NCBI GenBank assembly: GCA_964605235.1 | Contig: CAZSBB010000009.1 | Location: forward strand, 62,001-126,000 | Direction of reading: 5' to 3' | Source of the DNA: CAZSBB01 sp964605235 | Lineage (GTDB): Bacteria; Planctomycetota; Phycisphaerae; Phycisphaerales; Phycisphaeraceae | Length of the DNA stretch: 64,000 bases | Part shown: positions 35,049-44,787 of the stretch, piece after piece | How positions within the stretch are numbered: position 1 is the stretch's first letter | Layout: each line of letters begins with the position of its first letter | The notes under the pieces: generated by a model | Databases searched by the model: none | What the model was told of the DNA's origin: nothing | The model's input: the letters and a program-made list of their open reading frames with translations, nothing else | Program-made: the position numbers and the translations under genes

Positions 35049-38000
35049 ATGAACCTCCAATCGCTCTCGTCGGTCGTATGTCTGTTGCTGTTGTGTCTGC
35101 TCGCACCGCATGTGTTCGGCGATCCGGCGAACCTGCCCGCCCATCGCTATGACCGCATCACCGCGGTGCCGGTTCCTGCCGGCCGGGCGGTGACGCTCGA
35201 TGGTGAACTGGGAGATTGGGATCTCTCGGGCGCAATTGAAACTTGCTATGACCCGGCGCTGGAGCCGCGTTTCACGGCGACTTTCGCTCTGATGTACGAC
35301 GCGCAGGCGCTGTACCTGAGCGCCCAGGTCGTGGATGACACGCCGCTGGTCAACGCCCGTGATCCGCTGGTGGAACCGGACCTGGGCTGGTCGGGCGACT
35401 GCCTGCAACTGCGGCTGTGCAGCGATGCCACGCAAGCGCTGCCGCTGGACGGGGGCAACTACGTCGGCGGTCCCGGGGCGCTGCGCACCTCCGATCGCAT
35501 CGTGCATCTGACCCTGTGGCACTACACGCCCCGGCAGGAGGCGGTGCTGCAGGTGAGCTACGGAATGGACTACCACGGGCGCACGCTGTTGCGTGGCGCG
35601 GCCGCGCCGGTGGTGTTCCGCCGGCACGCCGATGGGCAGGGCTACACGGTGGAAGCGCGCTTGTCCTGGGAAATGCTCAACGCTCAGAGCCATCCCCCGC
35701 AGGCGGGCGCGGCCGTGGCGCTGACGCTCCAGCCGCTCTGGGGCAATGCCGCGGGCACGAAGAACCTGATGCACTACTACGAAGTGCTCAGCGCGGTGGG
35801 CTTTCCCTACCAGAGCGCCGCGGTGTGGGGTCGGGCGGAGTTCTCCCCCACCGGGAACCTGCCGCGGGGCGCCGGCGCGCGGCGTCTGGCGGCGGCGCAA
35901 ACGCCATTGCAACTGGCTTTGCCCTTGCCTGACGCCCAGGCGCGGCAGGTGAGCGTGGGCATCCGCGACGCCGCCGGGGATCTGGTGCGCTCGCTGCCGG
36001 TGGTCGTGGATCCGCAACTGGACGCCGACCGATTGATGCTGGCGTGGGATGGATTGGACGACGCGGGCGCTCCGTTGCCCGCGGGCGCCTACACCGCGCA
36101 GGTGCTGACCCATCGCGGAGTGACCTACGACTACGTGACCAGTCTGCACAACGCCGGCACTCCGCCGTGGAAGAACGGCGACGGCACCGGCGCGTGGGGC
36201 GGCGACCACGGCGCGCCGTGCGCTGCCGCCAGCGATGGAGAGCGGGTTTACCTCGGCTGGCAGTTCTCCGAAGCGGGCAACGCGGTCATCGCGGTTGATC
36301 CGCAGCTGCCCGCCCCGGACCCCGGCCCCGCCCAGCACGCCCGCAAGTTGTGGGGTCAGCACAACGTGCTGGACCTGGGCATCGTGACCTGCGCCTTGGC
36401 GAGCAACGGCGTTTACGTCTTCGCCGGTCAGGACGGCAGCCCGTACAAACGCGGTCAGACGCAACTGGCGGGTGTCGTGCTGTGGGACGCCGCCACCGGC
36501 CGACCGGTCAACTTTCCCTTCGACCAGCGCGTGCTGGAACTGAGCGCCTGGAAGCCCGAGCAGTTCCCCGGCACCCCGCAGGAGTCGGAAGGCCAGCTCA
36601 ACCTGGGCGACCTGGTGGTGCGCGACGAGATGCTTTACGCCAGCCTGACCCGTGACAACAAAGTCGTCGCGGTCAACTGGAAAACCGGGGAAAAAGCCGC
36701 GGAATGGCCGCTTGCCCACCCGCGCGGCATGACCGCGGGCGCCGGCGCCAGCCTGCTGGTCATCAGCGGCGCTCAGGTGCTGCAACTGGACCTCGCCACC
36801 GGTCAGACCCGGGCAGTGGTGCAGAACCTGCTGGACCCGCGTGATGTCGTGCGCGATCCGGCGGGCCTGCTCTATGTCAGCGACGGCGGCAGCGCCAATC
36901 AGGTCAAGGTGTTCGACGCGGCGGGGAAATTGCTGCGCACCATCGGCAAAGCCGGCGGTCGGCCGGGCCTGGGCCGCTATGACCCGGCGGGCATGTACAA
37001 CCCCACCAGCCTCACCCTCGACGCTCAGCGGCGTCTGTGGGTGACGGAGACGGACCACGCGCCGCGCCGCGTCAGCGTCTGGTCCAGCACCGATGGCCGA
37101 CTGCTGGCGGACCTGCTGGGCCCGGGCGATTACGCGGTGATGTCCGCCGCCGATCCGCAGCGCCCGCGCTGGGTCAACACCCATCAGACGCTGTTCGAGG
37201 TGGACTACGCGACGGGCCAGTGGCAGACGCTGGCGACGTTGATTCGCCGCGACCGGTCGGGCCCGCAGTTCATGCCCGATGGCCAGGGGCGGCATCTGTC
37301 GTTCCGCCATCTGCCCCAGGGCATCTTCTTCAGCAGCGCGGGGCGCGGCATCACCAACCTCTACCGCCTGGATGAGCAGTCGCTCGCGGGCGTTCCGGTG
37401 GCGGTGCTGGGGGGCACCTGGGGCAAAGCCATCGGCAGTCTGGATCCCAGCGCGTTTCCCCAGAGCGAGCGCGCTGCGATCGAGCGCATCTGGTCCGCCG
37501 ACCAGGGCCGCACCCGCGAAAAACTGGTGTGGAGCGATCTCAACGGCGACCGCTTTGTCCAACTGGCGGAACTGCAGGTGGGCGTGCCCGAACGCGGCGT
37601 GCCGAGCCTGTACTGGGGCGACTGGGTCGATGAGGCGCTCTCGATCTGGACCGTGACCATGTACAACCAGTGTCAGGTCTACCGGGTGCCGGTGGAACGC
37701 TGGATCGACGACCGCGTGCCGGTGTATCCCGCGCCGACGCAGTGGCAACCCTTGTTCAAAGCTCAGGGCACCATGGTTTCATCGGTGATGCCCAGTCATG
37801 ACGGACAGAGCGTGTATCTCATCGAGGGGCAGGGCAGCGATGCGGGGCGCGGCGGAGCGGGCGGGGCGATTTCCCGTTACACCCTGGCGGGCAACCGGCA
37901 ATGGGCGTACCGCCGCACCTGGACGGGCTTCGGGTTGGTGGCGCCGCTGTTCACGCCCGGCGATGTGATCGGAGCGATGAAGTTCATCGGCAGCGCCCAA

Positions 38001-38996
38001 CTGGACAGCGGCCTGGAAATCGTGGGCGTCAACGGCTACTTCGGGCAGTTCAACCTGCTCTCCCAGGACGGGCAGTGGATCGCGGCGATCGGCAAGGACA
38101 ATCGTTATGGCCCGCGCGCCGACGAGATGACCGTCTGGCCGGAAAACTTCTCGGGCTTCTTCTTCCGCAACCGGGACGACCAACAGTTCTACCTGATGGC
38201 GGGGGACACCGACGCCCGCATCTGGCGGGTGCAGGGCCTGGACGCCATCCGCACGGCGGAGGTTTCGTTCACGCTCAGCGCGGCGGAGGTGGCGCTGGCG
38301 ACCAGCGCGCTGGGTGGGCGCGGCAACCAGGAAGCAGCGTCGGCGAAGCTGCCGGTGGTGCGGCTGACCAGTCCGCGCCTCGATGGCGACCTGACCGGCT
38401 GGCCGATGGATCAGGCGCGTTCACTGGACGCCGGCGGTGGACGCAGCGCCCGCATCCTGCTGGGCTATGACGACACGCAGCTTTATGCCGCCTTCGCGGT
38501 GCAGGACGATTCGCCGCTGCGCAATCAGGGCGGCGATACGGCGCTGCTGTTCAAGACCGGTGACTCGGTCAATCTGTACCTTGACGCCCAGCCCGCGCTG
38601 CGCCTGCTGGTCACGCTCGACCGCGACCAGCCGGTGGTGGTGCTGTACCAACCGGCCGCGCCCGCCGGCGTCGCGCCGGCGCCGCGCACCTTCGCCTCGC
38701 CCACCGGCAGCGAAACCTTCCAGCGCGTGGTCGTGCTGTCGGACGCCCAGGTCGGCTGGCAACGCCAGGACCAGGGTTACACCCTCACCCTGGCGCTGCC
38801 GCAACGCACGCTGGGCCTGAACCTCAAACCGGGCCAGACGCTGTCTGGTGACGCGGGCGTGCTGTTCTCCGATCCCGCCGGGGCGCTGACCGTGCGCCGC
38901 GCCATGCTCTTCAACGCCGACACCCAGGTGGTCAACGACCTGCCCACCGAAGTCCGCTTCCAGCCTGACCGCTGGGGCACGCTCGCAGTCCGCTGA
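35049..38996 (+). CDS. Giant secreted CBM9 - FlgD-like - propeller - CBM9 protein 1
   Basis: 1315 aa with a Sec signal peptide (VVCLLLLCLLAPHVFG). Domains in order by motif: CBM9/DOMON-like (about 35-270; 'VTLDGELGDWDLSG', 'FALMYDAQALYLSAQVVDD'); FlgD-type Ig domain (about 295-360; 'LAWDGLDDAGAPLPAGAYTA'); NHL/YWTD-like beta-propeller (about 380-1080; 'GLLYVSDGGSANQVKVFDAA'); second CBM9-like domain (about 1110-1310; 'RLDGDLTGWPMDQ'). This looks like a surface glycan-binding or lectin-like scaffold, not an obvious enzyme. The next gene is a tandem paralogue 27 bp downstream. Confidence 0.78.
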   Translation: MNLQSLSSVVCLLLLCLLAPHVFGDPANLPAHRYDRITAVPVPAGRAVTLDGELGDWDLSGAIETCYDPALEPRFTATFALMYDAQALYLSAQVVDDTPLVNARDPLVEPDLGWSGDCLQLRLCSDATQALPLDGGNYVGGPGALRTSDRIVHLTLWHYTPRQEAVLQVSYGMDYHGRTLLRGAAAPVVFRRHADGQGYTVEARLSWEMLNAQSHPPQAGAAVALTLQPLWGNAAGTKNLMHYYEVLSAVGFPYQSAAVWGRAEFSPTGNLPRGAGARRLAAAQTPLQLALPLPDAQARQVSVGIRDAAGDLVRSLPVVVDPQLDADRLMLAWDGLDDAGAPLPAGAYTAQVLTHRGVTYDYVTSLHNAGTPPWKNGDGTGAWGGDHGAPCAAASDGERVYLGWQFSEAGNAVIAVDPQLPAPDPGPAQHARKLWGQHNVLDLGIVTCALASNGVYVFAGQDGSPYKRGQTQLAGVVLWDAATGRPVNFPFDQRVLELSAWKPEQFPGTPQESEGQLNLGDLVVRDEMLYASLTRDNKVVAVNWKTGEKAAEWPLAHPRGMTAGAGASLLVISGAQVLQLDLATGQTRAVVQNLLDPRDVVRDPAGLLYVSDGGSANQVKVFDAAGKLLRTIGKAGGRPGLGRYDPAGMYNPTSLTLDAQRRLWVTETDHAPRRVSVWSSTDGRLLADLLGPGDYAVMSAADPQRPRWVNTHQTLFEVDYATGQWQTLATLIRRDRSGPQFMPDGQGRHLSFRHLPQGIFFSSAGRGITNLYRLDEQSLAGVPVAVLGGTWGKAIGSLDPSAFPQSERAAIERIWSADQGRTREKLVWSDLNGDRFVQLAELQVGVPERGVPSLYWGDWVDEALSIWTVTMYNQCQVYRVPVERWIDDRVPVYPAPTQWQPLFKAQGTMVSSVMPSHDGQSVYLIEGQGSDAGRGGAGGAISRYTLAGNRQWAYRRTWTGFGLVAPLFTPGDVIGAMKFIGSAQLDSGLEIVGVNGYFGQFNLLSQDGQWIAAIGKDNRYGPRADEMTVWPENFSGFFFRNRDDQQFYLMAGDTDARIWRVQGLDAIRTAEVSFTLSAAEVALATSALGGRGNQEAASAKLPVVRLTSPRLDGDLTGWPMDQARSLDAGGGRSARILLGYDDTQLYAAFAVQDDSPLRNQGGDTALLFKTGDSVNLYLDAQPALRLLVTLDRDQPVVVLYQPAAPAGVAPAPRTFASPTGSETFQRVVVLSDAQVGWQRQDQGYTLTLALPQRTLGLNLKPGQTLSGDAGVLFSDPAGALTVRRAMLFNADTQVVNDLPTEVRFQPDRWGTLAVR

Positions 38997-39023
38997 TTTT
39001 CCATCTTTTTCGCCGAGGCCCCC

Positions 39024-42000
39024 ATGCGCGCAATTTCCCTGCTCAATTCACTGATTCTGCTGTTGCTCTGCGCCTGCCTGTTGCCGGCAGGGGTGGTCAG
39101 CGACAACGGCCGGGGTCGGCACAAGCAGCTCTATGCCGTGCCGGTGCCGACAGGAACCCGGGTCAACATCGACGGACGACTGGACGAATGGGATCTGTCG
39201 GCGCAGATCGAAATGTTCGTTGTCGAAGCCACCCGCAGCACCCAGAGCGCCAAGTTCGCCCTCATGTACGACGACGACGCGCTCTATCTCGGCGCCGACG
39301 TCAACGATCCATCGCCCATGATGAACCGGCAGGATCCGCTGTCCAATCCGGACAAAGCCTGGGACGCCGACTCCTGTCAGTTCCGGCTGACCATCGACCC
39401 GACGGTGGGATATCCCATCAAGGAAGACGCCTTTCGCTACCGGGGCAAGGATCCGCAGGTCGACACCCGCGACGACATCGTGCATCTGACGCTGTGGCAC
39501 TACACCGACAAGCAGGAGGCGAACCTGCAGATGTACGTGGGCATGAGCTACCGCAACCCGCGCCCGCAGTGGCAACCGGGCGGGCTGGTGCCCCATGACC
39601 AGTTCGCCGGCAAGTATCTGCAGCGCCCCGACGGCACGGGCTACAGCTTTGAGTACCGCATCCCCTGGAGCACCCTGGGCGCCAAGCGGCCGATGCAGGG
39701 CCACGATGTGGTCGCCGGCACGGTGCAGTTCTGCTGGTCCCGGCCCGACGGGCTCAAGACGGCGGGCGGGGCGGCGTGGGCGTATGACGTGATGAGCGGA
39801 CCGGGCTTCACCTTCCAGTCCACGGCCTGCTGGGGCAAGATCATTTTTTCACCCAGCGGAAATGTGCCGCGCGAACTGGTCACCGCCGGCGTGCCGCCCG
39901 AGATGCCCCTGCCCCTGGCGTTCACCTACGACCTGCCCGAGGACAGCGAATGCACGATTCAGCTTTTTGACCAGGAGAACCGCAGCGTCCGCATCCTCGT
40001 CGCTCAGCAGCATCGCATGGGCGGGCGCAACACCGAACGCTGGGACGGCCTGGACAGTCAGGGCAAACTGCTGCCTGCCGGGGAGTACCGCTGGAAAGGC
40101 ATTTACCATCAGCCGATCAAAGCCGAGTACCGCATGTCGGTGCACAACAGCGGCCAGCCGGCGTACCCGACGGATGACAACAAGGGCGGCTGGGGCGCCG
40201 ACCACGGTACGCCGCAGACCGTCTGCGCTCTGCCCGAGGGCATGCTGCTGGCGTGGGATGCCGCCGAGTATGGCTGGGGTCTGATCCGCACCGACCTGGC
40301 CGGCAAGAAGCACTGGGGCACGATGCACGGGGCGACCCACCTGGCGACCGACGGCAAGTTCATCTTCGTCGCCGGCGACCATGGTTTCCATACGGGCGAG
40401 GAAGTGCGCCTGCTGGACGTGAAGGACGCCCGCATCGCGCGGTTTTCCAATGGGGTCGCCAACCTCAGCGCGCCGCCGGGCGGGGACGAGAAAACCAACC
40501 ATGTCACCGGGCTGGCGTACCGCCAGGGTCAGGTGTTTGTCGCGTTCGCGGCCCGCAACCTCATCGGCGTGTACAGCACGAAAGACGGTTCACTGCTCAA
40601 GACGCTCAGCGGGCCCGCGCCCGGGCGGCTGGCGGTGCTCGCCGACGGCAGTGTCGCCGCCATCAGCGCCGGTGCGGTGGTGAAGGTCAGCGACGCCGGG
40701 GTGACGCCCTGGCTGACGGATCACCTGGATGAGCCGGTGGCGATCGCCGTGGCGGGCGATGGCACAACCTATGTCGCCAATCGCGGCGCCTTGCAGAACG
40801 TCAGCGTTTTCGATGCGGCCGGCAAATACCTGCGCAGCGTCGGCAAGACCGGCGGCCGACCGGCGAAGGGCGCCTACGACGCCAGCGGCATGTACCTGCC
40901 CGGTGGCATCGACCTCGACGCCCAGGGCCGGCTGTGGGTCGCCGAGACCACCGACGGCCCCAAGCGCATCAGCGTCTGGGATACGAACACCGGCGCCAAC
41001 CTCCGCGAATTCTTCGGCTCCTCAGGCTACTTCGGCTACGGCTTTGTCGATCCCCAGCGCCCCCACGAAATGTACGCCCATCATGTGCTCTGGGAAATCG
41101 ACTGGAAAAACTTCACCAGCAAACCCCTGACCACCATCTGGCGGGCGACCGCGCCCAACATGGTCGAACCTCCCAAACCTGAAGCCTACGGCGGCGTGCC
41201 CCGCATCATCACCGCCGACAACGGCATCCAGTACATGTGGGGCGGCAGCACCTACAAATCCATTCTGCTCCGCCGCGCTGGCGACCTGTTCAAACCCTTC
41301 GCGGCGCTCATCAATGTCGCCCGCCATCACAGCCTCTATCGCGGCACCGGCCTGCCGCTGTTCGACGACAGCGATCCCCAGACCTATCCCGATGGCGTCT
41401 ACCTCTGGCAGGATCAGAACGACGACCAGACCGTCCAGCCCGAGGAACTGACCGCTGCCCCCAAGGCCCTGCCGCGCCCCAGCTTCGCCTGGGTTCACCC
41501 CGACCTGAGCGTGACTCTCCAGTCCGGTCATCGCCTGCGCCCGGTGCGTCTGGGCGATCAAGGCCAGCCGCTTTATGACCTGACGCAGGCGCAGTCCACT
41601 TTCCTCGTGGAAAGCCCGCTCTACCGCGGCGGCTATCTGCTGCCGGGGCCCGCGGGTGAAACGTTCACCCTGGCGCAGGGCAACCTGGTGGGCTGGAACA
41701 GCGACGGCACGCCGCGCTTCATCTATCCAGGACTGATCGGCTGGCACAAGGCGCTGAACCTGCCGGTGATCAAAGCCGGCCGACTCTGGGGCCTGACCAA
41801 CTCCATGGGCGTGGCGGGCGACTTTTTTGCCCATCAGACTTATTTCGGGGTCAGCCATGTCTTCCGCCGGGACGGCCTGTATGTCGCGGCGCTGCTCAAG
41901 GACGGACGCATGGGCGGGCGTGGCCAGGACGAGGGGCAACCCGAAGGACAGGGGGGATACTTCGGCCAGCTCATGCTCGACGGCCAGCGGCGCACGTTCA

Positions 42001-42821
42001 TGATCCACGGCGGGCAGGACAGCCGGGTGTGGGAAGTGCTGAATCTCGAAACGGTCAAGGACCTGCCCGGCGGAACCTACGTGCATGACGCCGCCCAGGT
42101 CGCCGCCGCCAAGGCTGCCCAGGACGCCTATGCCGCCGCGCTGGCGTCCAGCCAGCGGCTGGTGATCGCTCGTGGTGAGCCGGCGCTCGACGTCGCCGAA
42201 GTGGTGGAAAACACGCTCGAAGGGGGCCGTTCCGTCGCCGTGCGCATGGCTTATGACGCCGACCATCTCTATGTCCGCTATGACGTCGTCAGTGACGCCC
42301 AACTGGTCAACAGCGCCACCGACCTGCACACGCTCTTCCGCGGCGGCAATGTGCTGGATCTGCAACTCGCCGCCGACCCGGCCGCCGCTCCGCAGCGGAA
42401 AACGCCCGCGCCGGGCGATGTGCGTCTGCTGGTCACCCGGCAGGACGGCAAGGCGGTCGCGGTGTTGTACCGTCCCAAGGTCGCCGGCTTCACCGGTCAG
42501 CCCATCGTGCTCACTTCGCCCACCGGCCAGGAGTCGTTCGATCAGATCGAAGTTCTGCGTGATCTGAAACTGGCGTACCGCAAGACCGACACCGGCTTCA
42601 CCGCCACGCTTGCCGTTCCCCTGCCGTTGCTCGGGCTGAAACTCGAGCCGGGCCAGCAGGTCAAACTCGACGCCGGCTACATCTTCGGCAACAAGCAGGG
42701 CACGCGCACCGCCATTCGCGCGTACCTGTACAACAACAGTTTCACCGCCAACGTGGTCGATGACATCCCGCATGAAAGCCGGCTGGAACCGGACCAGTGG
42801 GGTCAGGCCGCCGTGGAGTAA
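39024..42821 (+). CDS. Giant secreted CBM9 - FlgD-like - propeller - CBM9 protein 2
   Basis: 1265 aa with a signal peptide (LLNSLILLLLCACLLPAG). Same order as the upstream paralogue: CBM9-like (about 35-290; 'VNIDGRLDEWDLSA'), FlgD-type Ig ('ERWDGLDSQGKLLPAGEY', about 335-360), propeller ('VSVFDAAGKYLRSVGKTGG'-like blade near 600), C-terminal CBM9-like ('SVAVRMAYDADHLYVRYDVV', about 1050-1260). Sequence identity with protein 1 is moderate, so the duplication is old or selection differs. The stop is 3 bp before the next start. Confidence 0.78.
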   Translation: MRAISLLNSLILLLLCACLLPAGVVSDNGRGRHKQLYAVPVPTGTRVNIDGRLDEWDLSAQIEMFVVEATRSTQSAKFALMYDDDALYLGADVNDPSPMMNRQDPLSNPDKAWDADSCQFRLTIDPTVGYPIKEDAFRYRGKDPQVDTRDDIVHLTLWHYTDKQEANLQMYVGMSYRNPRPQWQPGGLVPHDQFAGKYLQRPDGTGYSFEYRIPWSTLGAKRPMQGHDVVAGTVQFCWSRPDGLKTAGGAAWAYDVMSGPGFTFQSTACWGKIIFSPSGNVPRELVTAGVPPEMPLPLAFTYDLPEDSECTIQLFDQENRSVRILVAQQHRMGGRNTERWDGLDSQGKLLPAGEYRWKGIYHQPIKAEYRMSVHNSGQPAYPTDDNKGGWGADHGTPQTVCALPEGMLLAWDAAEYGWGLIRTDLAGKKHWGTMHGATHLATDGKFIFVAGDHGFHTGEEVRLLDVKDARIARFSNGVANLSAPPGGDEKTNHVTGLAYRQGQVFVAFAARNLIGVYSTKDGSLLKTLSGPAPGRLAVLADGSVAAISAGAVVKVSDAGVTPWLTDHLDEPVAIAVAGDGTTYVANRGALQNVSVFDAAGKYLRSVGKTGGRPAKGAYDASGMYLPGGIDLDAQGRLWVAETTDGPKRISVWDTNTGANLREFFGSSGYFGYGFVDPQRPHEMYAHHVLWEIDWKNFTSKPLTTIWRATAPNMVEPPKPEAYGGVPRIITADNGIQYMWGGSTYKSILLRRAGDLFKPFAALINVARHHSLYRGTGLPLFDDSDPQTYPDGVYLWQDQNDDQTVQPEELTAAPKALPRPSFAWVHPDLSVTLQSGHRLRPVRLGDQGQPLYDLTQAQSTFLVESPLYRGGYLLPGPAGETFTLAQGNLVGWNSDGTPRFIYPGLIGWHKALNLPVIKAGRLWGLTNSMGVAGDFFAHQTYFGVSHVFRRDGLYVAALLKDGRMGGRGQDEGQPEGQGGYFGQLMLDGQRRTFMIHGGQDSRVWEVLNLETVKDLPGGTYVHDAAQVAAAKAAQDAYAAALASSQRLVIARGEPALDVAEVVENTLEGGRSVAVRMAYDADHLYVRYDVVSDAQLVNSATDLHTLFRGGNVLDLQLAADPAAAPQRKTPAPGDVRLLVTRQDGKAVAVLYRPKVAGFTGQPIVLTSPTGQESFDQIEVLRDLKLAYRKTDTGFTATLAVPLPLLGLKLEPGQQVKLDAGYIFGNKQGTRTAIRAYLYNNSFTANVVDDIPHESRLEPDQWGQAAVE

Positions 42822-42824
42822 AGC

Positions 42825-44768
42825 ATGCGTCATCACAGATCCTGGAGCCTGACGCCGCTGCTGCGGGCGCTGGTGCTGATCCTGCTCGGTTGGCGCGGCG
42901 CCAGCGTCAGCGCGCAGTCCATGGCGTGCGTGGGCACGCTGGGCAACAGCGGCATCGCCGGAGCGGAGCTGCTGCAGGTGCAACCGACCGAGGGGCCGGC
43001 GGGACTGGCGTGGAGTGCCGATTCGACGCTGTGGATCAGCGGCGGCGATGCGATTCTGCACGTCACTGCCGATGGCCGTCTGCTGGAGCGCTACCCACTG
43101 GAGCCGGACCTCAAGCAGGTGCGCAGTTGGGCATTCGCCATGCTGGAGGACACGCTCTATTTTTTCGCCGTCGCCGCCCGGCCCACCGTGGTGCAGAAAC
43201 CCAGCTTCGCCCGCTCCAGCACGGTGCTGGCGGCCCTGCCCATGCAACCGGGCGCGACGGCGCGCGTGGTCCAGACGTTTCCGGAAATCCCCGACCATCG
43301 CGTGGGCGTGCTGGCGGCCCAGCCCTGGGAGGGCCAGTTGCTGTTGGGTCAGGCTCCGCAGCCCGGCGCTGCCGCACCAACCTGGAGTGTCGTCGCGTTC
43401 AATCCCCGTGATGGCGCACAGCGCGTCCTGTTCCCGGTGGAAGCCAAGTCCATCAGCGCCCTGGCGTACGACGCGCAGGAACAGCTCGTGCTCGTGGGCG
43501 GCAACTTCGGCAAGTACATCGCGGCCCGCAACCATCACCCCCATCCCTGTGAAGTCGTGGCGTTCGATCGGCAGGGACAGGAACAGTTCCGCGGCACGGT
43601 CATCGCCACCGAAGCCATCCCCAGCGAGTACCGCGCCCTCATCAGCCTCGTCGACGACAGCATCTGGGATGTCGCGTGGTACGGCTTCCTGGCGCGGCTC
43701 AACCGCCGCTTCGAGCCGGCGCCGGGCACGCTGCGCGCCTGGAATCTGGAACTGGGTTATCCCGCCCAGGTGGTCGGAGCGCCTTTCCCCACACGCCGGG
43801 CGGCGGCGCTGCAGCCGGTGGCGCTCTCCACGCACGGCTCACTGCATGTCTACCTCGGACACTGGGAGCACCGCACCAACCAACTCAACTGGACCGCCCG
43901 GCTGGGCGCCCTGCCGCAGGTGGCCGCGGTGAACCTGTCCGCCGACGGTTGGATCAGCGTCGGCGCACAGGGCGGGCAGTTGTGGTGGCGCTGGGACGAC
44001 GCGCCGCAGGCGGCGCCACGCTTTGGCAACAATGGGCAGGCGATGACCAGCGGCGATTTCCACGGCGAAGCGTTGATCGCCCCGCAACTGGGCCGCAAAC
44101 CCGCTGAGCCGAACAAGCCCACGCCGATCACCGCCGTCCGCTATGAACCCGCCACCGCGCGCAGTTCCGCCGAACCTGATCATGGCAAGGTCTGGCCCGC
44201 CGAAACGCCGGTGGGCCTGGTCTATCTGCCCGACACCAGGCCCAACTCCCGCCGGGCGTGGATCGCCGACGCCACCGGCGAACTCTGGCACGCGCCCATC
44301 GATGGTCGGACCGGCTTCCCTCACTCCGGCAAGTTCGTCATGGTCCATCTGCCCGAACCGCTGGGTCACCTGACCGCCCTGACCGCCCTGGGCGACAACC
44401 AGTTGGCGCTGGCGAACACCAACGGGCAGATTGCCCTGCTGACCATCGCTGGCACGGAGGTGACGCAGCTGCGCATCCTCGATTGGTCGGACCTCCCGCG
44501 TCAGGAACGCCCCGGGCTCAAGCTCCAACTGGCGGGCGCCGCGGCCGGTTTGTGGGTCAGCGACACCCAGCGCCACCGCGTGTTGTTGCTGGACCCCGTC
44601 CGCGGCACGGTGCTGGGACAATTCGGCCAGACCGACACGCCCGGAACCGCCTTGTCGCAACTGAACCAGCCCGGCAGTCTGGCGGCGCACGGCAACCGCG
44701 CGGTGGTGTACGACCGCCTGAATCAACGCCTGCTTAAACTGCAGTGGTATCCGCCGGCTGCGCCTTGA
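42825..44768 (+). CDS. Secreted NHL-like beta-propeller protein
   Basis: 647 aa with a Sec signal peptide (LLRALVLILLGWRGASVSAQ). Repeated blades such as 'GPAGLAWSADSTLWISGG', 'SISALAYDAQEQLVLVGG' and 'AAGLWVSDTQRHRVLLLD' indicate an NHL/YVTN-type propeller over the whole mature part. It lacks CBM9 and FlgD-like modules, so it looks like a stand-alone version of the propeller in the two upstream proteins. It starts 3 bp after them and 19 bp before the lyase, clearly one operon. Confidence 0.75.
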   Translation: MRHHRSWSLTPLLRALVLILLGWRGASVSAQSMACVGTLGNSGIAGAELLQVQPTEGPAGLAWSADSTLWISGGDAILHVTADGRLLERYPLEPDLKQVRSWAFAMLEDTLYFFAVAARPTVVQKPSFARSSTVLAALPMQPGATARVVQTFPEIPDHRVGVLAAQPWEGQLLLGQAPQPGAAAPTWSVVAFNPRDGAQRVLFPVEAKSISALAYDAQEQLVLVGGNFGKYIAARNHHPHPCEVVAFDRQGQEQFRGTVIATEAIPSEYRALISLVDDSIWDVAWYGFLARLNRRFEPAPGTLRAWNLELGYPAQVVGAPFPTRRAAALQPVALSTHGSLHVYLGHWEHRTNQLNWTARLGALPQVAAVNLSADGWISVGAQGGQLWWRWDDAPQAAPRFGNNGQAMTSGDFHGEALIAPQLGRKPAEPNKPTPITAVRYEPATARSSAEPDHGKVWPAETPVGLVYLPDTRPNSRRAWIADATGELWHAPIDGRTGFPHSGKFVMVHLPEPLGHLTALTALGDNQLALANTNGQIALLTIAGTEVTQLRILDWSDLPRQERPGLKLQLAGAAAGLWVSDTQRHRVLLLDPVRGTVLGQFGQTDTPGTALSQLNQPGSLAAHGNRAVVYDRLNQRLLKLQWYPPAAP

Positions 44769-44787
44769 TTGGAATCCGCAACTCACC

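Noticed and set aside
34989..37748. 919-codon open frame antisense to the first giant CBM9/propeller gene (and a similar 937-codon frame at 41022-43835)
   Set aside because: Product is low-complexity, rich in Arg, Gln, Val and His, with no domains, while the opposite strand has a signal peptide and clear modules. Long antisense frames are expected at this GC content.
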